Below, one piece after another: positions 43,848 through 53,210 of a DNA stretch of 64,000 nt. The position numbers and the translations under genes are program-made. Numbering within the stretch: position 1 is the stretch's first letter; the number at the start of each line of letters is the position of its first letter. The notes under the pieces were generated by a model. That model did no database searches. It saw nothing but the letters and a program-made list of their open reading frames with translations, and was not told where the DNA came from. The DNA is from Fibrella rubiginis (lineage in GTDB: Bacteria > Bacteroidota > Bacteroidia > Cytophagales > Spirosomataceae), in NCBI RefSeq assembly GCF_017353185.1, contig NZ_JAFMYV010000003.1:496001-560000 (forward strand), written 5' to 3'.

Positions 43848-44729
43848 ATGAAACAGCTCCGTACCCTCCTGACCCTGACGCTGGTCGTTAGCGGTCTGCT
43901 GGCCAGCCTCACCGGCTTTGGTCAGGCCAATCGGCGACCCGACCAGATTGTTCGCTACGACAATACGGTCATTGATGCCCTCATCAGCGAAATCGACGAG
44001 ACGAGTGTCTCATACCGCAAGACGTCGGCACCACAAGGGGCACTTTACCGCGTCAAAAAGTCGGAGATCAGCTACGTCCGCTACACCAACGGCGAAGTAG
44101 AACGGTTTGATGGCAAAGGCGCGAAAACTACACCCGCCCGCCCCACGGCCATGGTGGCCAGCCGGACGCAACCCGCCGCACGCCTGGCACCCGTTGCCAG
44201 GGCAAATGAAGCCAAAACCCGCTTCGGCCTCACCGTTGGCGGGGGTGCGGGATTGTTTCTTAGCTCGGTGGTCAACTCAGACATGGGCATGGCCCTACGG
44301 GGTGGTCTCACCGCCGAAATTCCCCTGGGCAGTAGCATAGCCCTGGCCCCGTCGGTCGAGTTTCTGCGCTTTTCCCGTACCGAGAGCAAAATTACTACGG
44401 CTCTCAACTATGGCGTGGTGACCCTGGCTATCGTGCCCCTCTACAAAGAGGGTAAATCTGTCAACCTGTTCTACTCACTGGGGGCGTATGGTGCCTATGG
44501 CATCAACATCACCGCCGAGGGCGAGAGCGCTTCGTTTAAAGAACTGGGCGTCAGCACCTTCCACGCTGGGGGCGACCTGAAGCTGGGCGCCCGGTTCAGC
44601 CAGGCCCTGACGATCTACGCCCAGGGTGATTACGGCTTCACGACGATGGCCGCCGATGCACCAAAAGGGGCACCCCAGGTCACTCAGGCCACCTTTGGCC
44701 TTGGCATCCGCTACCTGTTCGGCAACTAA
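43848..44729 (+). CDS. Outer-membrane beta-barrel protein, first gene of envelope operon
   Basis: Exported protein of 293 residues; the start at 43848 gives the signal peptide MKQLRTLLTLTLVVSGLLAS. Residues about 27-80 form a small module (IVRYDNTVIDALISEIDETS; LYRVKKSEISYVRYTNGEVE) common in Bacteroidota outer-membrane proteins. After an Ala/Pro-rich linker comes an eight- to ten-strand barrel (FGLTVGGGAGLFLSSV to ATFGLGIRYLFGN). It lies directly after the 16-bp motif shared with tssH, and 19 bases before the next gene. A T6SS outer-membrane anchor is a plausible inference. Confidence 0.7.
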   Translation: MKQLRTLLTLTLVVSGLLASLTGFGQANRRPDQIVRYDNTVIDALISEIDETSVSYRKTSAPQGALYRVKKSEISYVRYTNGEVERFDGKGAKTTPARPTAMVASRTQPAARLAPVARANEAKTRFGLTVGGGAGLFLSSVVNSDMGMALRGGLTAEIPLGSSIALAPSVEFLRFSRTESKITTALNYGVVTLAIVPLYKEGKSVNLFYSLGAYGAYGINITAEGESASFKELGVSTFHAGGDLKLGARFSQALTIYAQGDYGFTTMAADAPKGAPQVTQATFGLGIRYLFGN

Positions 44730-44747
44730 CAGCATCCACTCCACACC

Positions 44748-45962
44748 ATGTTCAGATACCTGACTCTATGCCTCGCCGGGCTGTGCGTGATGCGCACGGC
44801 TGGCGCTCAGAACACCGTTGGCCCCGCCGGCGACGCGGTGTATTTTACCAACGGCAGTCACTATAACAATGCCCAACTGCTGGAAGTGACCGCCAACCGG
44901 GTAAAGTTTACGGTGAAGCGTGGCGAAACGCTCATCAACCACAACTACAGCCGCGACGACGTGCTGATGGCTTTTACGCAGGAAGGCAACTTTCTGGTCA
45001 TGAGCGACATCAGTGCCGACATTCCGCAGGCCGATCAGCAGCTGAAAGATTTCCTGATGGCTCCGGCCCGCAAAGCCCAAACCGACCTGATGATCAGGCG
45101 GGTACCGCTGGAAGTGTTGCGCGGCAATATTTCATACGAAAGCAACGAAGTGGTTAATTACCAGCCTGTTGCGGGCGGAGCCGCGTCGATCAGCAAGAAC
45201 GAACTGCTGATGATCTTCTACCGCGACGGCAAGCATCAGGTGCTGACCGACCCCAACGAGCTAGCCCCGATTCTGGCTTCCCTGCGCCCGCAGCTCACGC
45301 CCGAAACACCGGTGCCCCCGACCCCTGTGCCGGTGATCGCGCCGGCCCCACCGACGGTGGCCGTTACGCCGCCACCAGCCCCTACCCGACCGGCCAAGCC
45401 AGCAGTCAGCCAGCCCACTGCGCCACCCGACGCCGTGCCCGCCGACACCAGGGCGTCGCTGAGCGAATCGGAGTACGTTACCTACCGGGCCAAAGCCGTT
45501 CAGCGGGTCGATCAGTTTGTGTCGTACATCACCGTCATTACTGATAAGAGCATGTCTAATGACGACAAGGACCGGGCCATCGACGAAGCTACGCGCCTGT
45601 TTATGCCCAACGCCACGATCCAGGTAACGTCGGCCAACAAGACCGCCCCGCCCCGCACCTACAACGTCAGGACCTACCTGACCCGGCTGAAGCTGCTACC
45701 CTACACCTACACCAAAGTAGCCTGGACAGAAGTGCAGTATGTGAAAGAACTGACCCAGGCCCCCGACGGCAATTACTACGGCATCATCACCGGTCAGCAG
45801 ACGTTCGAGGGCTACGGCAAAGCCGACAACGTGACGTACAAAGACGTGACCCAGAAAAACGTGCGGGTGAAACTACAGCCTTACCAGAAACAGGTTGAAG
45901 GCCAAAAGGAATTGAACTGGCAGGTTTTCCTTGGCAACGTCGGCGTGGGGTCGAGTCAGTAA
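44748..45962 (+). CDS. Exported protein with Pro-rich linker and C-terminal alpha/beta domain
   Basis: Protein of 404 residues with a short signal peptide (MFRYLTLCLAGLCVMRTAGA). The N-terminal half contains two copies of a strand-rich module similar to that in the preceding gene (VYFTNGSHYNNAQLLEVTAN; VPLEVLRGNISYESNEVVNY). A Pro-rich linker occupies about residues 185-240. The C-terminal domain (VRTYLTRLKLLPYTYTKV; GNYYGIITGQQTFEGYG) has the helix-then-strands order of an NTF2-like fold and resembles a domain of the protein at 48309. Function is unknown. Confidence 0.6.
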   Translation: MFRYLTLCLAGLCVMRTAGAQNTVGPAGDAVYFTNGSHYNNAQLLEVTANRVKFTVKRGETLINHNYSRDDVLMAFTQEGNFLVMSDISADIPQADQQLKDFLMAPARKAQTDLMIRRVPLEVLRGNISYESNEVVNYQPVAGGAASISKNELLMIFYRDGKHQVLTDPNELAPILASLRPQLTPETPVPPTPVPVIAPAPPTVAVTPPPAPTRPAKPAVSQPTAPPDAVPADTRASLSESEYVTYRAKAVQRVDQFVSYITVITDKSMSNDDKDRAIDEATRLFMPNATIQVTSANKTAPPRTYNVRTYLTRLKLLPYTYTKVAWTEVQYVKELTQAPDGNYYGIITGQQTFEGYGKADNVTYKDVTQKNVRVKLQPYQKQVEGQKELNWQVFLGNVGVGSSQ

Positions 45963-45974
45963 CCGTCATCCCGA

Positions 45975-47405
45975 ATGGCTATGCGTACGTTGATCCTATT
46001 TTGTGGGTGTCTGCTCGGCCAGGTGGTCTCTTTGTCTGCTGGTTCGTGGCTCAGGGCGGGAGTCTGTGTGCGGCTGGTGGGCGTGGTACAGGATTTTTCA
46101 ACGCATAAACCCCTGGCAGCCAGCCTGTCGGCCCGGTCTGTAACGGGCAGGCAGGTGCTGGGCACCAGCGATGAAGGAACCGGTCAGTTTGCCGTTGATA
46201 TTGCCTGCACCGCCACGGCCCTGCTCATTGAACGTACCGGCTACCGTCCGCAGCGGCTGCCGCTCAACCTGGCCACGATCACCCCCACCGCCGACGTGTA
46301 TGTGGTGATTCCGCTGGTGGCCGTAGACCGGCAGGGCACCGACCGGCCCTACCTTCAAACCGAGCAGAAACACTACGTACAACCAGCCGGCACCAACGCA
46401 TCGGGGCAGGTGCAACACAGCACTTTTGCCGTGACCGACGCCCTGGCGCAGTCGCCATTGCGGGCGCAGGTATGCCTGTTTTTTACCAAAACGGGCAAAA
46501 AAACCTGCCTCGACACCGACGCTACCGGCCAGTGTAGCATGGACTTCAGGGACAAAGACATCGTAGCCATTGAAGTTAAATCGGCTGGTTATCAGACCTA
46601 TGAGGGCAACATCAGCGTAGAACAGCTAGGCGGCCCGGACCTGCACCATACCGTGCGGTTGCTGCGTGAGCTGGTCCTGCTGTCGGTGCAAAGCAGCCCC
46701 GTGCAGACGGGGGTTTCCCTGCGGGCGGTGTTGCGCAACGGCGGTAAACAGGCACCCATCCTGCTGGCCTCAGTAGCCGACCGGCCCGGCACCTTTGCGG
46801 CTGCCGATCTGCGGCCAAACCGCTACGAACTGCTGCTGCTGGACCAGAAAGAGGCGGTGCTACACCGGCAAACGCTGACCATTGCGCCTGGCCTGAACGT
46901 GCAGACCATTACCCTGCCGGAGAAAGCCACAACCCGCCCCAAAACGCCCGTCGTGGCCAGTCCGGTACGCCCGGCGTCGGTCACGGCAACACCCGCCATT
47001 GTGGGCGAGGTGCCTGCCGCCGCACCGGTGCTAACCGATAACCTGCCGACGCTCTTTTTCGACGAAGGCAGCTACGCCCTCTCCGACGCCACCCGCGCCA
47101 CGCTCCAACAACTGGCCGTTTACCTGCAACAACATCCCGATGTACACCTGCGGCTGGTGGGACATACAGACCGGTTGGGCGATGAACAACTGAACAAGTA
47201 CCTCGGCGAATTCCGCGCCAAAGTGGCCGCTAACTACCTCCACTGGCAGGGCGTCGACGACAGACGGCTACAGGTGATGGGCTATGGCAGCCGGTTTCTG
47301 GTGGGGGCCGACTCGACCGCCGAGAGCCGCCGCCGCAACCGCCGCGTCACGCTGAAACTGATACCTGCACGCCCCCTTGCCGAAACGCCAACTACCTCAA
47401 ATTAA
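45975..47405 (+). CDS. OmpA-domain protein with repeated beta-sandwich regulatory domains
   Basis: Protein of 476 residues with an N-terminal signal-like segment (MAMRTLILFCGCLLGQVVSL). One carboxypeptidase-like regulatory domain begins at LVGVVQDFSTHKPLAAS, and a second similar unit is near residue 155. The C-terminal OmpA domain (LFFDEGSYALSDATRATLQQL; LVGHTDRLGDEQLNKY; RRRNRRVTLKL) should bind peptidoglycan. In the operon it could tie the barrel or the T6SS envelope complex to the cell wall. It lies 13 bases after the previous gene. Confidence 0.8.
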   Translation: MAMRTLILFCGCLLGQVVSLSAGSWLRAGVCVRLVGVVQDFSTHKPLAASLSARSVTGRQVLGTSDEGTGQFAVDIACTATALLIERTGYRPQRLPLNLATITPTADVYVVIPLVAVDRQGTDRPYLQTEQKHYVQPAGTNASGQVQHSTFAVTDALAQSPLRAQVCLFFTKTGKKTCLDTDATGQCSMDFRDKDIVAIEVKSAGYQTYEGNISVEQLGGPDLHHTVRLLRELVLLSVQSSPVQTGVSLRAVLRNGGKQAPILLASVADRPGTFAAADLRPNRYELLLLDQKEAVLHRQTLTIAPGLNVQTITLPEKATTRPKTPVVASPVRPASVTATPAIVGEVPAAAPVLTDNLPTLFFDEGSYALSDATRATLQQLAVYLQQHPDVHLRLVGHTDRLGDEQLNKYLGEFRAKVAANYLHWQGVDDRRLQVMGYGSRFLVGADSTAESRRRNRRVTLKLIPARPLAETPTTSN

Positions 47406-47412
47406 GCTCGTT

Positions 47413-48312
47413 ATGAAACGACCGCTACTTCTTTGCTTCGTGGGCTTGCTGCTGCTAACCGGTTGCCACCAGGAACCCGACCTGCCCATTATTCCGGCGG
47501 CGTGCCGCATTGGGCTGGTCGAGATCATCCGCGAAAACGGCAAGGTCAGTCGGCAGGGGTATCTGTACAATGCGTTCGGCAGCCTGACGCAGGCCTATGA
47601 AGAAGATCAGACCGGACAGCGCAGCCTCACCCGCACGTACACCTACGACACCACCCGCTACGTGACCGCCCGCGAAGACAAAACGCCCGGCGGCACGGTC
47701 CGGTATGCCTACACCTACGAGGGGTCGCCGAAGCGCATCGCCAAAATTGCCCCAACCCAGGGTAGCGGCGACACCTACGAATACGCCTACGAGGGCGAAG
47801 CAATTAAAAGCCTGACCATCAAAGACGCCGGGGGCAGCGTACGGGAGCAGTTTACCTACCAGCCCGACGGCAAACTGGCTACCCGCACCCGGCCCAAAAC
47901 AACCGAGCGCTTCGTGGTTGACCCCGCCACGGGCTACGTGACGTCCTACACCCATGCCGACGGTGTGTTCGAGACGTTTACAGTCGATGCGCAGGGCCAC
48001 CATCTGGTCAAAACGTATAACGAACCAGCCCTCAGCAAACTGACCAGTTCAACCTACACCTACGCTGATGACCGTACGTTCTACGCCAACACCCAACTCC
48101 TGTTTCGGGGCATCCCCCTCACGCCCGACGGGAGCGGCAAACCTGGTTTGCTGACGGGCTACGTGCTGAATCAGTTTGTAAAAAATGTGCTGACGGTAGC
48201 CGAAAGGGCCACGTTCCGTTACACCTACAACTCGTCGGGCTATGCCCTGGGCTACGCCAGCAGCACCGGCGAACGCGCAAAATTTTATTATACCAACTGC
48301 CCCGCGCCATGA
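47413..48312 (+). CDS. YD-repeat-like lipoprotein
   Basis: Lipoprotein of 299 residues; the start at 47413 gives MKRPLLLCFVGLLLLTGC, with lipid Cys18. The body consists of degenerate Tyr/Asp-type repeats (YNAFGSLTQAYEED; TYEYAYEGEAIKSLTIKD; FTYQPDGKLATRTRP) like those of Bacteroidota RHS-related surface proteins. There is no RHS core or toxin domain. The stop overlaps the next start by four bases. A lipoprotein at this place is reminiscent of TssQ in T6SSiii, but no sequence similarity can be claimed. Confidence 0.65.
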   Translation: MKRPLLLCFVGLLLLTGCHQEPDLPIIPAACRIGLVEIIRENGKVSRQGYLYNAFGSLTQAYEEDQTGQRSLTRTYTYDTTRYVTAREDKTPGGTVRYAYTYEGSPKRIAKIAPTQGSGDTYEYAYEGEAIKSLTIKDAGGSVREQFTYQPDGKLATRTRPKTTERFVVDPATGYVTSYTHADGVFETFTVDAQGHHLVKTYNEPALSKLTSSTYTYADDRTFYANTQLLFRGIPLTPDGSGKPGLLTGYVLNQFVKNVLTVAERATFRYTYNSSGYALGYASSTGERAKFYYTNCPAP

Positions 48313-50174
48313 ACCAGCACCAGCACGTCCTGTGGCAATCTACGCACGCGGCCATGGCTGCGGCAGCCGCATTTGTGCGTAAGCTGCTGCTGCTGGGTGG
48401 CCTGTGCCTGCTGGTGCAGCTGGGCAGGGCGCAGACTCAGCCGCTGACAGACAGCGACAAACGCGAAATAAAGCGGCAGGCACTAACGCGCATAACCAAA
48501 GATTTTCCACTGGTCATCAACAACTTAACGCTCGACATCAACACCGAAGCAGACATTAAGTCGATGATTCTTAACAGCTATCTGCCCAATAGCCTGAACC
48601 AGCAACTGTTTGTGAACGATGAGGTCATCCTGGAAGACGACGTTGACCCCAGCCATACGGGAGCCACCGCCAAAGTAGACAAGCCCGTGCGGCAGTACCT
48701 GAGCGATCTGATCTCGTTTTACCCCAAAAATCCGGATTCAGACATTCCCAGTTTTGTGGTCAGCAACGTCCGCCTGACCGACGTGATTGCCGAAAATTCG
48801 GCTTCGGCGCGCATCGACGTTTACTTTGATGCCCGATTTATGGGCAAGCATAAATCAGGGCGGGCCTACCAGACCGTAAATCGGGTGGCTACGTTACAGG
48901 CCACGCGCGTCAACAAGAAGTGGGAGATCTACATCCGGCAGATCCTGTTTGTACGGCCCGGTGCGGGGTTAGCACAAACGACCGCACCATTGCCAGCCAC
49001 CGTGACCGCAGCCGTGGTCTTGCCCCCCGTCGAGGTTCGGGAACCACTGGTGGTCTATCGGCAGAGCGACTACGAGTTCAACGCCACGATCCGGTCGAAC
49101 AAACAAGCCCTCGACGTGGTCAAAACAGAATCGCCGCGCCTGCCGCTGGGGCAGTACCGCTACCGCGACGACGGGTCATACGAGCTTGACGGCAACCGCA
49201 TTGTTTTCAACGACAAGAGCAAGGCCACCTTCACGTTTACCAACCGCGACCGCGACCTGCTGGGGTTCGCACGGGTGGAGCCGGTACAGCCCAAATCCGA
49301 CACCATCCGTTCGCTGGCTACCAAGCCCGCCCCCCCTGTTGTGACACCCGGCTACCTACCCCCCGCCGAAGGTCCACAGTTGCGCAAAATCGAACCCGTC
49401 AGCACGACTGTTGCCAGCCCGGCAGTGGCTTTCGACACACCAAAAGTGACAAAGCCCGAGCCCGCCCAACCCGTTCTCACCAAGCCAGAACCGCCAAAGC
49501 CGGCACTTGTCAAGCCCACCCCGGAGCCGCCGAAAATAGTGGCAGAGAAACCCAGCGAAAGCTCCAAAGAAGCTGACAATAAACCAGTTACGACTGACCC
49601 GGTCGTTCCGAAGGTTGTGATGGAAGGTCCGAAACAGGCACTGCCAGCCATCGAAAAACCGCTGCCGCCACCAGCATTGCCAGCGGTTGAAAAACCTGCT
49701 CTGGCCGAGGCTACACCCGTTGTGGCTGAGCCAACACCCGTTACCCCTGACAAGCCCGCCCCCAAACTGCCCAAGCCAATCGTGCAGAAACCAGCCGCTC
49801 TGTCGGTTTCACCCGACGTAAAAAAGGCCATTTCGGGGGAGCAACGGCGCATGATCGCGGCTATGCGGCTGCGCGGCTGGCTTCAGGTGGTGGGTGGTCT
49901 GGCGGCGCTGGGCGGCAGTTACGTAGCGTATTCGGGCATAAAAAAAGATTACGATGCCTACCAGACTAGAGCCGGGGCCCTCATTGCCGACTATGCGATC
50001 TACCGCCAACTCTCGCAACGGCCGGTGCCGCCGGGGCCGGAAACCCTGTCGCTGACCAGCTACGGCAGCCCTACCATCTACGGGGTCTATGGCGGCGGCG
50101 TTATTGGCCTGGGACTCACCGTCAACGGTATCCGCACCCTGTTCAGAGCGGGAAAAATGGGCAAAAAGAAATAG
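48309..50174 (+). CDS. Proline-rich envelope-spanning protein with C-terminal membrane segments
   Basis: Protein of 621 residues. A signal-like hydrophobic segment lies at residues about 24-40 (KLLLLGGLCLLVQLG). If the start is instead 48354, a more usual signal peptide results; the four-base ATGA overlap favours 48309. Residues about 45-215 form a domain similar to the C-terminal part of the 44748 product (VRQYLSDLISFYPK; WEIYIRQILFVRP). Residues about 345-520 are a TonB-like Pro/Lys/Glu linker. The end carries two hydrophobic segments (LQVVGGLAALGGSYVAYSG; IYGVYGGGVIGLGLTV). It could bridge the periplasm from the inner membrane. Confidence 0.65.
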   Translation: MNQHQHVLWQSTHAAMAAAAAFVRKLLLLGGLCLLVQLGRAQTQPLTDSDKREIKRQALTRITKDFPLVINNLTLDINTEADIKSMILNSYLPNSLNQQLFVNDEVILEDDVDPSHTGATAKVDKPVRQYLSDLISFYPKNPDSDIPSFVVSNVRLTDVIAENSASARIDVYFDARFMGKHKSGRAYQTVNRVATLQATRVNKKWEIYIRQILFVRPGAGLAQTTAPLPATVTAAVVLPPVEVREPLVVYRQSDYEFNATIRSNKQALDVVKTESPRLPLGQYRYRDDGSYELDGNRIVFNDKSKATFTFTNRDRDLLGFARVEPVQPKSDTIRSLATKPAPPVVTPGYLPPAEGPQLRKIEPVSTTVASPAVAFDTPKVTKPEPAQPVLTKPEPPKPALVKPTPEPPKIVAEKPSESSKEADNKPVTTDPVVPKVVMEGPKQALPAIEKPLPPPALPAVEKPALAEATPVVAEPTPVTPDKPAPKLPKPIVQKPAALSVSPDVKKAISGEQRRMIAAMRLRGWLQVVGGLAALGGSYVAYSGIKKDYDAYQTRAGALIADYAIYRQLSQRPVPPGPETLSLTSYGSPTIYGVYGGGVIGLGLTVNGIRTLFRAGKMGKKK

Positions 50175-50201
50175 TCATGTACCCTTTTATACCTCCACAC
50201 C

Positions 50202-53189
50202 ATGAAAACGTTTCGCTTTTTTTTCTTGCTGCTAAGCGGCCTTGCAGGCTCCTTCTGCGCATTGGGGCAACCCACGATAACGATGACGTCGACGATACCA
50301 ACGCCTATTTGTCCGGGGGCTTCGGCTTCGCTTAAATTCAACGTCAATGATACACGGGCGGCAGATAATAAATATGCGTTACACTTCTACCTCTCATCTT
50401 ACCCTAAAACACCCAGTTCGCAGGCAGAATACGACCAGGCAGTAGCTGTCATCTACAACCTCGGATCATTTGTATCGACTTCGGGAGGAAAAAACAACCG
50501 GTCAGCAGATTTCACAATGCCCAAAACGCTGCCTGGAGGCGCGTACAAAGTCTTCATCGTCTCGCAGTCTGACGTTTACTTCAACGACTTTTTTTCTAAC
50601 ATATTTACCCTTAAACCCCTCACGACGCTCACCATTTCGGGCAATCCCACCATCACCGCTGGTACGCCCGCGCTTATCAACATAAGCCTCACCGGCACAG
50701 CACCCTGGACGTTTGATTACAACGATTATTCGGAAGAATACCGCAGTGCGGGCTTCCTGCGCACGGCCACCGTCAACACCTTACCCTATGCCATCACGCC
50801 CCGGATGCCCACCTTCAGCACACCCATAATCTATAACAACGTCTACGTCAGAAACCTGCGCGATGCCAGCGGTTGCCCCGGTCCCAACACCGTCAGTGGT
50901 AGTGCCACTGTCACAGCCACACCGCTGGAACTGAGTACGTTTCTGGACAAAACATCGGTTTGCGCGGGTGGGTCGCTGAACGCACAATACGCCACGGGCA
51001 ACAGTAGCATTCGCCTACAGGCGGACTTCAAACCAATTGTGCAACTCTCCGATGCGAGCGGCAATTTTGGTAACCCCATCAACTTGGCAACGGGTGCCCT
51101 GGGTACGCCTACCACCGCTGTTACTATTCCGGGCGGTGTAGCGGCGGGCAACTACCGCATCCGGATCATTGCTGCCCCGGCCACTCCCGATCAAAACGTG
51201 CTTATTGTCCCCCGGTCAGCAGCCATCACCATTACCAAAGCCGACAAGCCCATTGTGGCCAACACCAACCCCACGGTTTGCCAGGGCGAGGCCAGCGTAA
51301 CGCTCAGTGCCACGGGGGCCGGCACGTTGAAATGGTTTGATTTTGCCGGTAATGGCTTGGCAGGACCACCCACACAGGGCACCGGTACGGCCGGCAGCTA
51401 CGGGTATTCGGTAGCTCAGGTACTAGGTGGGTGCGAAAGTGAGCGGGTGGGTATAACGCTGAAGGTGAAAGCCAAACCCGCCGCGCCCGTTGTGCAGCCC
51501 AAAAGCCTGTGTCAGAATGATCCCAGCTACACCCTGCAAGCGGGTGGCAACAACCTGCGGTGGTTCAACAGCAGCGATGGCCTCTGGAACGGCAATGGCA
51601 GCACACCCGTGGTCAGCACCGGCAGCGTGGGGACACAGACGTTTAAGGTAGACCGGGAAGAAGATGGGTGCCGCAGCGACAAAGCCACCGTTATCGTTAC
51701 GGTCAACGCCCCACCCGCCGCCCCGATTGTAGCTAACCCCGCCGCCGTTTGCCAGTATACCGACGCCCCCAACCTGACGGCCAACGGCCAGAATCTGAAA
51801 TGGTATGCCACCGAAACCGGGGGCAGCGGCACGGCAACGCTCAAGCCCAACACAGACCAGCCCGGCACCACCGCCTACTGGGTGAGTCAGACCGACAAAG
51901 GCTGCGAAGGTCCCCGCGCCAAAATCGACCAGACCATCAACCTTGCCTCGCCCGACCCCACGTTTACCACCAACCTGGTGCTGCTGTGTAAAGACCAGAC
52001 AACCACGCCCGTAACTGCCTTGGGGCAGAATCTAAAATGGTATGACGCCAACGGCAACACCGCCCTGGCCGCTGCTCCTACGCCATCGACAACCCAAACC
52101 GGCGACATCAAATACCGCGTGTCGCAAACCAGCAACGGCTGTGAAAGCAAGAAAGTGGAGTTGCTCGTGCAGGTGCGCAATACCCCCGGCGCACCCGGCG
52201 TGGTGCCGGTTTCACTGTGCCAGAACCAGACGGCCAAACCGCTCACCCCCACCGGCGACGGCCTGAGCTGGTACGAACAGGAAACGAATGGCACCTCACA
52301 AACAGCCCTCACACCCCAGACGGGCACATTGGGTGAGAAAGCCTACTGGGTGAGCCAGCGGTTCGGGGCCTGCGAAGGCCCACGCGCCAAGCTGATTGCC
52401 ACGGTCTATCCCGTACCCGACAAATCCGTGGCTGCCGGTAAAGATTTTTGCGTCAACGACCCGGCCACGGCCCTCGTGGCCGGTGGCGACGCCCTCCGCT
52501 GGTACACCACCGCCGACCGCAGCAGCCCGGCGCAAGCCAGTATTACGCCCGCCACCGACAAAAGCCAGAACGTGACCTACTACGTCACCCAGACCCGCAA
52601 CGGCTGTGAAAGCGCCCCCACAGCCGTAGTGGTGCGGGTACGGGCCAAGGCCGTAGCCACGCTCAGCGGCGACGACAAGGTGTTTGCCTACGACAGCACC
52701 GCCATCCGAATTCGGCTGGCGGGCGACGGACCCTGGTCATTCACGCTCTGGAACGGGCAGGCCATCACCACCGAAACCACGCCGTTTGTGAAGTGGGTGA
52801 CGCCCAACCCCACTGCCGCCACGGCCACCTACAAGCTTCTGGGTATTCGCAATGACTGTGGTACCGGCGACGTAGGTAATGCCTACACGCTCACGATTCA
52901 GCAACCCCTGGCTACCGAACCGGCTCCCGGCCCCCTGCTATCATTGCTGCTCTATCCCAGCCCGGCCACCACGCAGTGTACCCTCGCCTGGCAGGCCCCC
53001 GCCGGGGTGGGTGTCACGCTCCGGCTGATAACCCTGACGGGTCGCGTGGCCTGGCAGGTGCAGCGAACGGGCACCGGCCAGCAGCAAACCGATGTAGTAG
53101 ACCTTAGCCAGTTAGCCGCCGGTCTTTTTTTCGCCGACCTGCAAACTACTGACGCTCAACGCAAAACAAGTACCCTGCTTAAGCAATAA
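50202..53189 (+). CDS. T9SS cargo protein with six Ig-like repeats
   Basis: Secreted protein of 995 residues with signal peptide MKTFRFFFLLLSGLAGSFCA. Six repeats of about 80 residues lie between roughly residues 345 and 810, each with a Cys near its start (SLCQN, AVCQY, LLCKD, DFCVN) and an NLKWY-type centre. The last about 80 residues are a type A T9SS sorting domain (LLLYPSPATTQCTLAWQ; SQLAAGLFFADLQT). The type IX system would export it and attach it to the surface. It follows the envelope operon by 27 bases, with a similar leader, so it may be co-expressed. Confidence 0.85.
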   Translation: MKTFRFFFLLLSGLAGSFCALGQPTITMTSTIPTPICPGASASLKFNVNDTRAADNKYALHFYLSSYPKTPSSQAEYDQAVAVIYNLGSFVSTSGGKNNRSADFTMPKTLPGGAYKVFIVSQSDVYFNDFFSNIFTLKPLTTLTISGNPTITAGTPALINISLTGTAPWTFDYNDYSEEYRSAGFLRTATVNTLPYAITPRMPTFSTPIIYNNVYVRNLRDASGCPGPNTVSGSATVTATPLELSTFLDKTSVCAGGSLNAQYATGNSSIRLQADFKPIVQLSDASGNFGNPINLATGALGTPTTAVTIPGGVAAGNYRIRIIAAPATPDQNVLIVPRSAAITITKADKPIVANTNPTVCQGEASVTLSATGAGTLKWFDFAGNGLAGPPTQGTGTAGSYGYSVAQVLGGCESERVGITLKVKAKPAAPVVQPKSLCQNDPSYTLQAGGNNLRWFNSSDGLWNGNGSTPVVSTGSVGTQTFKVDREEDGCRSDKATVIVTVNAPPAAPIVANPAAVCQYTDAPNLTANGQNLKWYATETGGSGTATLKPNTDQPGTTAYWVSQTDKGCEGPRAKIDQTINLASPDPTFTTNLVLLCKDQTTTPVTALGQNLKWYDANGNTALAAAPTPSTTQTGDIKYRVSQTSNGCESKKVELLVQVRNTPGAPGVVPVSLCQNQTAKPLTPTGDGLSWYEQETNGTSQTALTPQTGTLGEKAYWVSQRFGACEGPRAKLIATVYPVPDKSVAAGKDFCVNDPATALVAGGDALRWYTTADRSSPAQASITPATDKSQNVTYYVTQTRNGCESAPTAVVVRVRAKAVATLSGDDKVFAYDSTAIRIRLAGDGPWSFTLWNGQAITTETTPFVKWVTPNPTAATATYKLLGIRNDCGTGDVGNAYTLTIQQPLATEPAPGPLLSLLLYPSPATTQCTLAWQAPAGVGVTLRLITLTGRVAWQVQRTGTGQQQTDVVDLSQLAAGLFFADLQTTDAQRKTSTLLKQ

Positions 53190-53210
53190 CCTGTACAAAT
53201 TGACGGAGCC

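Noticed and set aside
47413..48312. RHS toxin
   Set aside because: YD-like repeats are present, but there is no RHS core autoprotease region or variable toxin end, and the protein is a lipoprotein.
50176..50190. Third copy of the T6SS promoter motif (ACCCTTTTATACC) before the T9SS cargo gene
   Set aside because: It shares only CCC-TTTTAT, lacks the GGGA half and has no -7 element at the expected distance.
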